Shown here piece after piece: positions 1 to 9,000 of a stretch of 42,806 nucleotides of DNA. Numbering within the stretch: position 1 is the first letter of the stretch; each line of letters starts with the position of its first letter. Under the pieces are notes generated by a model that saw only the letters and a program-made list of their open reading frames with translations, had not been told where the DNA came from and ran no database searches. The translations under genes and the position numbers were made by a program. The stretch is from Acetobacter malorum (GTDB taxonomy: Bacteria; Pseudomonadota; Alphaproteobacteria; Acetobacterales; Acetobacteraceae): positions 1-42,806 of the forward strand of contig NZ_LHZC01000030.1 of the NCBI RefSeq assembly GCF_001580615.1, read 5' to 3'.

Positions 1-495
1 CCGCCGCCGCCGCCCCCGCCGCCGGTCATGACGGTTCCGCCGCCGCCGTATATTCCTCCGCCGAAGATACAGCTGCCGCCGCCGCCGAAGCCGCCGATCA
101 AGCATGTGGCCCGGACGCCGCCCAAACAGGCGACGCCCCCGCAGACGACAACGGCTCCGGCACCGCCCGTGTCAAGCGAACCGGCATCCACTGCGGCACC
201 GTCCAACTCGCCGGATACTTCGGCTGGTACATCGCCGCTGAACAACGCCCGGCCCGTCTATCCGCCTGATATGGAGGAAGACAATATTGAAGGCCGTGTG
301 ACTGTTGCATGTGATGTGGAGACAACGGGGATGACGAGCAATTGTTCTGTTCAGTCCGTGCAGGGGGGACAATCCTTCGCGCAGGCTGCTCTGGATTACG
401 TTCACAAGGCCCGGTATCGCCCGGCTATGAAGAACGGTGCGCCCGTCAAGGAGCTTCACAAGGTGTATGTGATCAGGTTCAGACTGGATGACTGA
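1..495 (+). CDS. tonB: TonB family energy transducer, C-terminal part (cut by window edge)
   Basis: TonB spans the periplasm and passes proton-motive energy from ExbB-ExbD to TonB-dependent outer-membrane receptors. The frame is open from base 1, so the N-terminus and membrane anchor lie outside the window. Visible are a run of Pro codons (CCG repeats), further Pro/Lys blocks such as PPPPKPPIK, a Pro/Thr/Ser/Ala linker, and a TonB C-terminal domain over the last ~85 residues (ARPVYPPD, then GRVTVACDV, ending in KVYVIRFRLDD). The domain contains two Cys (VACDV and SNCSV) that may form a disulphide in the periplasm (inference). The gene is followed by exbB, exbD and exbD on the same strand, which supports the assignment. 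It ends with TGA at 493-495. Confidence 0.88.
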   Translation, partial: PPPPPPPPVMTVPPPPYIPPPKIQLPPPPKPPIKHVARTPPKQATPPQTTTAPAPPVSSEPASTAAPSNSPDTSAGTSPLNNARPVYPPDMEEDNIEGRVTVACDVETTGMTSNCSVQSVQGGQSFAQAALDYVHKARYRPAMKNGAPVKELHKVYVIRFRLDD

Positions 496-529
496 TCCCG
501 GCGTTTAGCCGAACTCTGCAGAAAACTGT

Positions 530-556
530 CTGGTGGCGGGACGCTTCCGCCACCAG
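530..556 (+). other. Stem-loop between tonB and exbB
   Basis: A 10-bp perfect stem (530-539 with 547-556, core GGTGGCGG/CCGCCACC) closes a 7-nt loop. No T-run follows directly (the nearest TTTTT is about 20 nt later), so it does not look like a normal intrinsic terminator. It may be an mRNA processing or stability element, or a partial terminator that sets the tonB:exbB ratio. Confidence 0.45.
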
Positions 557-584
557 GCCGACAAAGATAAGGATTTTTAGGTAC

Positions 585-1613
585 ATGATCAGACTGTCTC
601 GTCTTCCAGTGTCGGGTCTCGCGGTTCCGGCCCTCGCGGTCATGCTGGGCACGGCGACACCGGTTCTGGCTCTGGCTCAGGATGCATCTGCTCCTGCTGC
701 ATCAGCGCCTGCTGCTACGGATTCCACCGCAGCGCCTGCCGCTCCTGCTCCCGATGCCGCCGCTCCGGCTCCGACTGATACGGCTGCTCCTGCCGCCCCG
801 ACGCCTGACGCTTCCGCTCCGGCTGCCCCGGCAGCTGATGCGCCTGCTCCGGCAGCCGCTGCTCCGGCCACTAAAGAAGAAGCCAACCCGTACGGTCTTG
901 GCGCTCTGTGGTCCAACGGTGACATCATCGCACGTGGCGTGCTGATGATCATGCTGGTCATGTCCCTGGGCACCTGGTTCATCATGATCACCAAGTTCAT
1001 CGAACAGGCTCGTCTGTTCGCTGCAGCGAAAGAAGCCACCAAACAGTTCTGGACGAAGAGCACCATTCAGGAAGGCGCTGCTGCCCTGAAGTCGACCTCT
1101 CCGTTCCGCTACATTGCTGACACCGGCATTGTTGCTGCTGAACACCATGAAGGCACGATGCAGGAATCCATCGACCTGAACAGCTGGACGTCTCTGTCCA
1201 TTCAGCGTTCGGTGAACAACATCCAGAACAGCCTTCAGTCTGGTCTGGCCTTCCTGGGCACCGTGGGTTCCACGTCTCCGTTCGTTGGTCTGTTCGGCAC
1301 CGTCTGGGGTATTTATCACGCCCTGACCGCCATCGGCATTGCCGGCCAGGCGTCCATCGACAAAGTTGCTGGTCCGGTTGGTGAATCCCTGATCATGACG
1401 GCTATCGGTCTGGCGACCGCTGTTCCGGCCGTGCTGGGTTACAACCTGCTGGTGCGTCGTAACAAAGGGGCTATGGACCGCGTGCGTGACTTCGCGGCTG
1501 ATCTTCAGTCCATCCTGATTGGTGGTCTGCGTCATGGTGCCGGTGCAGAAAGCATCGTTGTCCGTGCCGACAACTCCCCCACCACCTCAACTGTCTCTAA
1601 CCGGGTAGGTTAA
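585..1613 (+). CDS. exbB: ExbB / TolQ-type proton channel subunit with Ala/Pro-rich N-terminal extension
   Basis: ExbB forms the inner-membrane pentamer that, with ExbD, turns proton flow into TonB movement. The 342-residue protein starts with a Sec signal-like segment (about 1-32, ending ALAQ). A ~75-residue low-complexity Ala/Pro/Asp stretch follows (repeats of the type PAAPAPDA). The MotA/TolQ/ExbB domain comes next, with a first membrane helix near 110-135 (GVLMIMLVMSLGTWFIMI). The conserved core has GLAFLGTVGSTSPFVGLFGTVWGIYHAL and then GPVGESLIMTAIGLATAVPAVLGYNLL. E. coli ExbB (244 aa) lacks the long extension, which is known from several other Gram-negative ExbB proteins. The exbD start lies 2 bases after the stop, so the two are translated together. 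Confidence 0.93.
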   Translation: MIRLSRLPVSGLAVPALAVMLGTATPVLALAQDASAPAASAPAATDSTAAPAAPAPDAAAPAPTDTAAPAAPTPDASAPAAPAADAPAPAAAAPATKEEANPYGLGALWSNGDIIARGVLMIMLVMSLGTWFIMITKFIEQARLFAAAKEATKQFWTKSTIQEGAAALKSTSPFRYIADTGIVAAEHHEGTMQESIDLNSWTSLSIQRSVNNIQNSLQSGLAFLGTVGSTSPFVGLFGTVWGIYHALTAIGIAGQASIDKVAGPVGESLIMTAIGLATAVPAVLGYNLLVRRNKGAMDRVRDFAADLQSILIGGLRHGAGAESIVVRADNSPTTSTVSNRVG

Positions 1614-1615
1614 TC

Positions 1616-2041
1616 ATGGGTATGTCTGTCGGAGACAGCGGGGGCGAAGACGACGTCGTATCGGCGATCAACACAACTCCCCTCGTTGATGTCATGCTGG
1701 TGTTGCTGATCATCTTTCTGATCACAATTCCGGTTGCAACCCACACGGTCAAGGTAACTTTGCCGAAGGATATGAACCAGCCGACACAGACAAAGATGTC
1801 TAACGTCGTGCTTGCAGTGGCGGAAAACGGACAGGCATACTGGGACGAAACGCCGCTCAAGGGCCGGGCCGATCTTCTGGATCGGCTTGAAAAGGCGGCG
1901 GTCCAGAAACCGCAGCCGCAGATTCAGATCCGTGGCGATGTAAAGAGCCGCTATGAATCTGTCGGCAAGCTGGTCGAGGCCTGCCAGGAAGCTGGTATCT
2001 ATCATATCGACTTTATTACCGAGCGGCCAAAAACCAACTGA
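1616..2041 (+). CDS. exbD: ExbD biopolymer transport protein, first copy
   Basis: ExbD is the partner of ExbB with one membrane helix and a periplasmic domain. The 141-residue protein has a short acidic cytoplasmic N-terminus and then the family signature INTTPLVDVMLVLLIIF. The Asp at residue 25 corresponds to the essential protonatable Asp25 of E. coli ExbD. The periplasmic domain follows (VKVTLPKD, then PQIQIRGDVKSRYESVGKLVEACQEAGI). The ATG begins 2 bases after exbB, so it is in the same transcript. A second exbD lies 120 bases downstream with only moderate similarity outside the helix, so the two are paralogues, not a recent duplication. Confidence 0.94.
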   Translation: MGMSVGDSGGEDDVVSAINTTPLVDVMLVLLIIFLITIPVATHTVKVTLPKDMNQPTQTKMSNVVLAVAENGQAYWDETPLKGRADLLDRLEKAAVQKPQPQIQIRGDVKSRYESVGKLVEACQEAGIYHIDFITERPKTN

Positions 2042-2049
2042 CCGAGCAG

Positions 2050-2093
2050 GGAGGTTCCGCCTTCTCTCCCTCGGGAGGGCAGGCGGGCTTCAG
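2050..2093 (+). other. Structured gap between the two exbD genes
   Basis: The 120-base gap (2042-2161) holds a compact GC-rich inverted repeat: an outer arm CCGCC pairs with GGCGG around an inner CTCCC/GGGAG pair. The rest of the gap shows no open frame with a start signal. There is no T-run, so this is probably an mRNA structure inside the operon. Confidence 0.3.
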
Positions 2094-2161
2094 TCCACTA
2101 TCCCGCGTCCGGCCTGGTTTGGACCGTGCCGTGGAACCAGAGTTTGAGAGAGTGACACCCC

Positions 2162-2602
2162 ATGGGCATGAATGTCGGATCGGAAAGCACGACGGAAGAC
2201 GAAGGCATTGTCGATATCAACACCACGCCGTTGATCGACGTGATGCTGGTTCTGCTGATCATGCTTATCATCACAATTCCGTTGCAGACCCAGGCCGTTT
2301 CCATTGACCTTCCGCAGGGCAACCCCCCGCCTTCCACGGTTGAATCCCCCGTGGTGACGCTGGCTGTCGATTTTGACAACAGCATTACCTGGAACGGTCA
2401 GCCGATTACCAGTGAGGATGATCTGCAGGCCCGCCTGCGTGAAGCCGCCACTGGGCCGGAAGACCAGCAGCCGGAAGTGCACCTGCAGCCAAACCGTCTG
2501 GCCGATTACAAAACTGTGGTGCATGTTATGGCAGACGCCCAGCGACTTGGCGTGACCAAGCTTGGTATCGTCGGGCAGGAACAATTCGCAGAAGGTCAGT
2601 GA
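2162..2602 (+). CDS. exbD: ExbD biopolymer transport protein, second copy
   Basis: A second ExbD-family subunit of 146 residues. The N-terminus is acidic (SESTTEDEGIVD), then the signature INTTPLIDVMLVLLIMLIITIP carries the proton-relay Asp at residue 26. The periplasmic domain follows (VSIDLPQGNPPP, VHLQPNRLADYKTVVHVMADAQRLGV). Operons of the form tonB-exbB-exbD1-exbD2 are known, for example in Xanthomonas, where the second ExbD is not needed for iron uptake but serves other functions. By analogy the two copies here may serve different receptors or form mixed complexes (inference). The next gene begins 5 bases after the stop. Confidence 0.92.
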   Translation: MGMNVGSESTTEDEGIVDINTTPLIDVMLVLLIMLIITIPLQTQAVSIDLPQGNPPPSTVESPVVTLAVDFDNSITWNGQPITSEDDLQARLREAATGPEDQQPEVHLQPNRLADYKTVVHVMADAQRLGVTKLGIVGQEQFAEGQ

Positions 2603-2606
2603 TCTG

Positions 2607-3827
2607 ATGTCATCTCGTCTTTTACGCGTCGCGCTGTTCGCAAGCGCTGCATTCGCTCTCTCTTACCCCGCAGCTCACGCTGAGGATGTGCTGGGGGCGG
2701 ATGTTGGCAAGGCGCTGCAGCAGGCACAATCCGCTCTGTCCGCTCACGACTACACCAAGGCCATGGCCGCGGTGAATGCCGCTGACGCGGTAAAGGGCAA
2801 GAGTGACTACGAGTCTTACACCATCACCCAGATGCGCGCCGCTGTGGCGACACAGGGCGGCAATCTGGATGTGGCAACACAGGCTTATGACAAGCTGATT
2901 GCTTCTCCGCGCACGCCTAAAGACACCAAGCACCAGATGCTGATGTCTGAAGCAACAATGGCCTACACCGCAAAGGACTACCCGCGCGCGGTTAAAGCCA
3001 TTGAGCGCTACCAGAAGGAAGTTGGGTCCAATCCCACAATGGATACGCTTCTGGCGCAGTCCTACTACCTTCAGAAAGATTATCCGAATTCCGTTCGGGT
3101 GCTGAAGCAGCAGATCGATCAGGAAATCAAGGCGAAGAAAACGCCGGCAGAATCTCAGCTGCAGATGCTGGGCGCCAGTGCGACCGCCATGAAGGATTCC
3201 GCCACAACCACGCATGCGTATGTGCTGCTGGCCACCTATTATCCCAAACAGGAATACTGGGCGCTGCTGCTGCACGAACTCATTGTGAACCCCAAGATTC
3301 CGACGTCACTCCAGCTGGACGTTTATCGTATCCGTCTGGCTGCGGGGAACGTGTCTCAGGCACGTGACTTTATGGAGATGACGGAAATCGCCATGCAGTC
3401 CGGCATGCCGCAGCTGGCGCTGGACCTGATGAATCAGGGTTATCAGGCCAATGTGCTGGGGCAGGGGGCAGAAGCCCCGCGTCAGGCACGCCTGAAAGCC
3501 ATGGTTGAGAAATCCGTTGCCGACAAAAAAGCCTCCATCGCGACTGATGAAGCGGCAGCGCTCAAGCAGAAGACCGGCGATGACCTGCTGACGGTTGGCT
3601 ACAATTACGTCACCTTCGGGCAGGCTGATAAAGGTCTGGACCTGATGCAGCAGGCAATGACCAAAGGTGTGACGGACATGAATGTGGCCCGTCTCCACTA
3701 CGGTCTGGCTCAGCTGGCAGCCGGTAAAAAGGCAGATGCCATTGCCACGTTCAAAACTGTTGAAGGTGGCGGCGGCGCGCAGGACATTGCTCAGCTTTGG
3801 GTGCTGAAACTCTCTGCTGCCAAATAA
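2607..3827 (+). CDS. Periplasmic tetratricopeptide-repeat protein of the TonB operon
   Basis: A 406-residue exported helical-repeat protein. The start at 2607 is chosen because it opens a clear signal peptide (MSSRLLRVALFASAAFALS, cleavage near AHA-ED) and has GAAGG about 11 bases upstream. An in-frame ATG at 2562 lies inside exbD and would bury the signal peptide. TPR-like helices are spread along the protein (QAQSALSAHDYTKAMAAVNAAD; ATMAYTAKDYPRAVKAIERYQ; LLAQSYYLQKDYPNSVRVL; LHYGLAQLAAGKKADAIATF). It is the last gene of the tonB-exbBD operon, directly before a terminator. TPR proteins encoded with TonB-ExbBD systems are known, but the precise role is not. A scaffold for the transducer complex in the periplasm is an inference. 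Confidence 0.82.
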   Translation: MSSRLLRVALFASAAFALSYPAAHAEDVLGADVGKALQQAQSALSAHDYTKAMAAVNAADAVKGKSDYESYTITQMRAAVATQGGNLDVATQAYDKLIASPRTPKDTKHQMLMSEATMAYTAKDYPRAVKAIERYQKEVGSNPTMDTLLAQSYYLQKDYPNSVRVLKQQIDQEIKAKKTPAESQLQMLGASATAMKDSATTTHAYVLLATYYPKQEYWALLLHELIVNPKIPTSLQLDVYRIRLAAGNVSQARDFMEMTEIAMQSGMPQLALDLMNQGYQANVLGQGAEAPRQARLKAMVEKSVADKKASIATDEAAALKQKTGDDLLTVGYNYVTFGQADKGLDLMQQAMTKGVTDMNVARLHYGLAQLAAGKKADAIATFKTVEGGGGAQDIAQLWVLKLSAAK

Positions 3828-3853
3828 AAGCAGTTAACCCTCTCCGGGTATGG

Positions 3854-3883
3854 AAAAGGCCGTCTCTTCAGACGGCCTTTTTT
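3854..3883 (+). terminator. Rho-independent terminator of the tonB-exbBD-TPR operon
   Basis: A 12-bp perfect stem AAAAGGCCGTCT / AGACGGCCTTTT with a 4-nt loop CTTC is followed by TT. It lies 27 bases past the TPR gene stop. Confidence 0.95.
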
Positions 3884-3982
3884 ATTGCCCGCAGCGTTTC
3901 ACAGGTCTGCGGTAGGCTGTGCGGGATCTTTGCCAGAAGATTTCTCTTGTGGGAGCCGGTTTGCGGGTGGCACAGCGGGGGC

Positions 3983-4534
3983 ATGTGTTCTTCCATTGCG
4001 TCTCCCAATGAAAATCCTGCCCGTGTTTCCGTGCGTCTGGCGCGGTATGAGGACGTGGTTTTGCTGCCCGAGATTGAGCGTTCCGCAGCACAAAGCTTCC
4101 GAACAATCCCCTCTCTGGCATGGATTGCTGAGGGGGCGTGCCTCCCCATCGACACGCATCTGGAAAGTCTGGAAGCAGGGGCGTGCTGGGTCGCTGTGGC
4201 GGAGCAGGAACGCCCTGTGGGGTTTCTGACTGCCGAACGCGTGCAGGACCGGCTTCATATTCTGGAAATATCGGTAGAGGCGCAGGCTCAGGGGCGTGGG
4301 GTGGGGAAAGCCCTGCTAGCGGCGGCATTTCAGGCGGCGCAGCAGACTGGGCTTAAGCGGGTTACGCTCACCACCTGCCGGGACATCCCCTGGAACGCAC
4401 CCTTTTACCATAAAATGGGTTTTGACTATCTGGAGGAGGCTGCGTTGGGCAGTGACCTGCGGGCTATTCTTGAGGAAGAAGAAACCTGCGGCTTCCCGCC
4501 CGGCACGCGTTGCGCAATGCAACGCGGCCTTTAA
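3983..4534 (+). CDS. GNAT family N-acetyltransferase
   Basis: The protein (183 aa) has the GNAT fold that transfers an acetyl group from acetyl-CoA to an amine. The substrate cannot be told from sequence. Motifs: the N-terminal RLARYEDVVLLPEIERSA, the acetyl-CoA pyrophosphate loop QAQGRGVGKALL (about 101-112), and the C-terminal WNAPFYHKMGF (137-147) with the usual Tyr near the thiol. The start at 3983 is preferred because GGGGG lies just upstream, and because longer in-frame starts would run back through the terminator at 3854-3883. It ends 8 bases before the convergent efflux channel gene. It is a single-gene unit with no evident partner. Confidence 0.83.
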   Translation: MCSSIASPNENPARVSVRLARYEDVVLLPEIERSAAQSFRTIPSLAWIAEGACLPIDTHLESLEAGACWVAVAEQERPVGFLTAERVQDRLHILEISVEAQAQGRGVGKALLAAAFQAAQQTGLKRVTLTTCRDIPWNAPFYHKMGFDYLEEAALGSDLRAILEEEETCGFPPGTRCAMQRGL

Positions 4535-4542
4535 GGGTTTTG

Positions 4543-6078
4543 TCAGCCAGCGTTAGTCTGGCGCACAACACTGGTGGGCTGCTGGGCGGAGGCCTGCGTA
4601 TGCTGTTTCCAGCCGCCACCCAGAGCGCGATAGATGGTGATCAGATTCTGGTATTTGGAGACAGCCACCATAATCTGCATCTGCTGGGCCTGCAGGTAAG
4701 AGCGCTGTGATTCCAGTGTGGTCAGATAGGAATCCGACCCCGCGTTGAAGCGCATTTTTGCCAGACGGAATGCATCAGCAGAGGAGACCACCAGATCATC
4801 CGCTTGCTTGTTCTCGTCCAGATAGGCTTCACGCGCGGCCAGTGCGTCCGCCACTTCACGGAAGGCGCTCTGCACCGTCTTTTCATACGTGGCAATCTGC
4901 ACGTCACGCGCGGCTTTGGAGGCTTTCAGGTTCCCGCTGTTCATGCCCCACGTCCAGAGCGGGATTTGCAGGGACGGATTAAGCCCCCACGTCGTGGCCG
5001 CTGCCGTGAACAGTTTGTGGAACTGAAGGCTGGAAACGCCGTCTGTTGCTGTCAGCGTCAGGCGTGGGAAAAAGGCCGCACGGGCCGCGCCGATATCGGC
5101 CTGCGCCGCCAGCAGGTTGTGCTCGGCAGAAACAATGTCCGGCCGCCGTTCCAGCAGGTCTGAAGGCAAGCCTGCGGGCAGATCTGCCAGAAGAGTCTGC
5201 TGCCCTAAAGAGCGGGGCTGCGGCAGATCCGTTGGGATGGGCGCGCCAATCAGCAGGGCAATCAGGTTTTCATCCTGCTCCACTTTCCGGCGGGAGTCGG
5301 CACGGAGTGCTGCACTTTGCTGCACCTGCGTTTCCGCCTGACGGACGGTGAGCAGGTTTTCTTCCCCGTGGTCATATTTTGTGCGGGTGAGGTTCAGGGT
5401 GTCCTGCTGGTTGGCCAGCGTCGTGTCTGCCAGCGCCAGCGTATCCCGATCCCCTAACCACGTGACATACGCGGTGGCGACCTGTGAGATGATGCTGATG
5501 ACCATGCTGCGCAGGGAGGCTTCCTGAGCCAGTGCTTTTTGGGCGGATTCCTGCGTCAGGCTGCGGATACGGCCAAACAGATCAATTTCGTACGAAGAAA
5601 AGCCGATTCCGCCCTGGTAGTATTTAAAGACGCGGCCCCCACCAAAGGGTTCATCGCTCCTGTTCTGCTCCAGACCCGGAGCAAAGGTGAGGCCCGATGC
5701 ACTGGCCGGAGCCTGATACATCGGACCGCCCGTTGCGGAAATGGTGGGGAAGAGGCCAGCATGCTGCACATCATACTGCCCCTGTGCCTGCGCAATATTG
5801 GCTGCGGAGATCCGCAGATCCCGGTTTTCACGCAGGGCGATGGTGATCAGGGCTTTCAGCCGGGGGTCGGTAAAGAAATCTTCCCAGCCAATGTCAGAAG
5901 CTGCCTGTGCCAGACGCAGATTCCCGGTGGCCTGATACGCGGGATACGTGGTGGCCAGCGGCGGTGTGGGCCGCGTGTATTTGGGAATCATGGTGCAGCC
6001 GGACAGCAGGCCGGCAGCCAGAGTCAGGCTCAGAGCACGGAAGCGGCGCGAGGAGTGTGAGGGGACGTGTGACGACAT
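4543..6078 (-). CDS. Outer-membrane efflux lipoprotein, NodT/OprM (TolC-like) family
   Basis: The channel through which the RND pump expels drugs or solvents. It is a 511-residue lipoprotein: signal peptide with lipobox LLSGC (Cys28), then the family opening TMIPKYTRP and the two OEP repeats typical of TolC/OprM coiled coils (LKALITIALRENRDLRISAANIAQAQGQYDV; LPAGLPSDLLERRPDIVSAEHNLLAAQADIGAARAAFFP). The motif LLERRPDI is a hallmark of the NodT subfamily. The start at 6078 gives the lipoprotein signal and lies 4 bases after the pump gene; an upstream in-frame ATG would add 78 residues from the pump gene's other frame. Third gene of the adaptor-pump-channel operon. Confidence 0.93.
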   Translation of the reverse strand: MSSHVPSHSSRRFRALSLTLAAGLLSGCTMIPKYTRPTPPLATTYPAYQATGNLRLAQAASDIGWEDFFTDPRLKALITIALRENRDLRISAANIAQAQGQYDVQHAGLFPTISATGGPMYQAPASASGLTFAPGLEQNRSDEPFGGGRVFKYYQGGIGFSSYEIDLFGRIRSLTQESAQKALAQEASLRSMVISIISQVATAYVTWLGDRDTLALADTTLANQQDTLNLTRTKYDHGEENLLTVRQAETQVQQSAALRADSRRKVEQDENLIALLIGAPIPTDLPQPRSLGQQTLLADLPAGLPSDLLERRPDIVSAEHNLLAAQADIGAARAAFFPRLTLTATDGVSSLQFHKLFTAAATTWGLNPSLQIPLWTWGMNSGNLKASKAARDVQIATYEKTVQSAFREVADALAAREAYLDENKQADDLVVSSADAFRLAKMRFNAGSDSYLTTLESQRSYLQAQQMQIMVAVSKYQNLITIYRALGGGWKQHTQASAQQPTSVVRQTNAG

Positions 6079-6082
6079 GCGC

Positions 6083-9000
6083 TTACTCGTTTCCGGGAAC
6101 TGACGGGGCAGAAGACGGGGTTTCCTGACGTTCGCTGATGCGTCTGACCTTGAACAGACGCAGCACCACCACAAAGAAAACCGGCACAAAATAGACCGCC
6201 AGCAAGGTGGCCGTGGCCATACCACCCACCACTGCCGTGCCAATGGCCACGCGGGAGGCGCTGCCCGCACCTGTCGCAATGGCCAGTGGGAACACGCCGA
6301 CGACCAGCGCAATCGAGGTCATCAGAATAGGGCGGAGACGTTCGCGGGCGGCCGTCAGCACCGCGTCACTCAGGGACTCGCCGCGTTCAAAGGCCATTTT
6401 GGCGAATTCCACAATCAGAATGGCGTTTTTCACGGCCAGACCGACCGTGGTCAGCAGCCCCACCTGAAAGTAGACGTCGTTATCAAGGTTGCGCCACAGC
6501 GTTGCGGCAATGGCCCCCAGAACGCCCAGCGGAATGACCAGCATCACCGCCAGCGGGATGGCCCAGCTTTCATACAGAGCTGCCAGACAGAGCAGGATGA
6601 CAACCAGCGCCAGCGCATAGAGCGGGCCGGTGGAGGAGCCGGAGGCAACCTGTTCGAAGGACAGGCCGGTCCATTCATAGCCAACACCAGCCGGGAGCTT
6701 GGCCAGAACGCTTTTAATGGCGTCGATGGAGTCGCCCGAGCTGTAACCCGGTGCAGGCTGGCCCAGAATTTCAAAGGCATTCAGGCCGTTATAGTTTTCC
6801 ACTTTCTGCGGGCCGACTTCCCAGTGTCCTGTTGCAAAAGCGTTCAGCGGGGTGAGGGTCTGCAGGGCGTTGCGGATGTACCATTTGTCCAGATCGCTCG
6901 GCAGCATACGGGCTTCCGGCACGCCCTGAATATAGACCTGCTTTACACGGTCATTCCGGGTGAACTGGTTCACATAGATGGACCCCAGCGCCCCCTGAAT
7001 GGTGGTGTTGATGTCATCGATGGTGATGCCAAGCGCGTTGGCTTTTTCCCGGTCGATATCCAGATGGTACTGGGAGGCATCTTCCATGCCGTTGGGGCGC
7101 ACGGCCATCAGGCGCGGGTCTTTAGAGGCCAGACCCAGCACCATGTTCCGGGCTTCCAGCAGCTTCTGGTGGCCGAGGTGACCGCGGTCTTCCAGCTCAA
7201 GGTCAAAGCCGGTGGCGTTACCCAGTTCCAGCACGGCTGGCGGGTTGATGGCAAAAATCTGGGCTTTGGGGCTGAACCAGAAATGCTTCATGATTCGTCC
7301 GGCAATGGCGGACGATGTCTGGGAGGCCAGAGGGCGGTCTTCCCAGTCTTTCAGACGGATGAAGAACGCGCCGGAATTCTGGCCCTGCCCGGCAAAGTTG
7401 AAGCCGTTAATGGCATAGACAGATTCAACCAGAGAGCCTTCGGACTTGAGAATATAGTCGGCAACCTCGTGGTTAACGGCCTCTGTTTCCGCCATCGGCG
7501 TGTTGGGCGGCATGGTGATCTGCCCGAAAATCAGCCCCTGATCTTCATCGGGCAGGAAGCCACCGGGCAGGCGCATGAACAGGAACACGGCCAGAGCTGT
7601 GATGACAACAAACCCGAGCATGGAAAGCACGGTCCGGCCGATAAGGAACTGCACACCGCGCAGATAGCCATTGGTCAGGCGGTTGAACTGGCGGTTGAAC
7701 CAGCCAGCGGGGCCGGTTGTTTTCTCGTGCCCGCCCGGCTTGAGCATAGTGGCGCACAGGGCTGGGGTCAGCACCATCGCCACCAGAACAGACAGCCACA
7801 TGGCCGCAACAATAGTGACGGAGAACTGGCGATAAATCACGCCCGTGGAGCCGGAGAAGGCGGCCATGGGCAGGAAGACGGCGGTCAGTACCAGTACGAT
7901 GCCGACCAGTGCGCCGGAAATTTCATCCATGGAGACGCGGGCGGCATCCACGGGTGAAAGCTTCTTCTCCGTCATCACACGTTCGACGTTTTCCACCACC
8001 ACAATGGCATCATCCACCAGCAGCCCCACGGCCAGAATCATGGCCAGCATGGTCAGCGTGTTAATGGAGTAACCCAGAATATTGAGCACCCCGAACGTGC
8101 CGAGCAGCACGACCGGCACGGCGATGGTCGGGATAAGGGTGGCCCGGAAGTTTTGCAGGAAGATGAGCATCACCACAAAGACGAGCGCGATGGCTTCCAG
8201 CAGGGTTTTGACGACTTCCTCAATAGAGAGAACGATGAACGGCTCGGTATCCAGCGGGTAGACGGTTTTCAGCCCCGGCGGGAAGAACTTTTCAAGCTGG
8301 GTGATTTCGGCGCGGATAGCCGCTTCCGTCTGCATCTGGTTGGCGCCGGGCGCGAGCTTCAGCGCCATGCCGGAGGCAGGCAGGTTGTTGTAGAATGAGT
8401 TGGTATTATAGGTCTGCGGGCCCAGCTCCACCTTGGCGATATCGCTGATGCGGACCTGAGACCCATCCGGCTGCACCTTGAGCAGAATCTTCTGGAATTC
8501 TTCGGGTGAGGTCAGACGCGTCGGGCCGATGATGGTGGCATCCAGACGGATGGCCTTTTTGGCAGGCAGGCCGCCCAGTTCACCCGAGGACACCTGAATG
8601 TTCTGGGTCTGGATGGCGGTCTGAACGTCCTTGATGGTCAGGCCGTAGCTGTACAGCTTGCCGGGGTCCATCCAGATGCGCATGGCGTATTCGGACCCGA
8701 AGAGAGTGTGATCCCCCACGCCGGACACGCGGCTGAGCGGGTCGGAAATGCTGGAGGCAACGTAATCGGCAATATCACTGCCGGTCATGCTGCCATCGGT
8801 GGAGATAAAGGCCAGAACCATCATGAAGTTCTTCACGGCCTTGGTGATGCTCAGGCCCTGAGCCGTCACTTCCGGCGGCAACTTGGGCTGGGCCAACTGC
8901 AGCTTGTTCTGCACCTGCACCTGCGCAATATCGGGGTTGGTCCCCTGCGCGAAGGTGAGGTCGATCTCCATCATGCCCGAGGCGTAGGACTGGGCAGAAA

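Noticed and set aside
1..130. CCG repeats at the window start considered as a microsatellite or phase-variable tract
   Set aside because: They are in-frame Pro codons of the TonB spacer, broken by other codons; unit length of 3 cannot shift the frame.
702..1535. A 277-codon open frame opposite exbB
   Set aside because: Its Gly/Ser/Arg repeats are just the reverse reading of the Ala/Pro repeats of ExbB.
6824..7957. A 377-codon open frame opposite the RND pump gene
   Set aside because: Antisense shadow with low-complexity Gly/His/Gln content; the pump frame is complete and fully matches its family.
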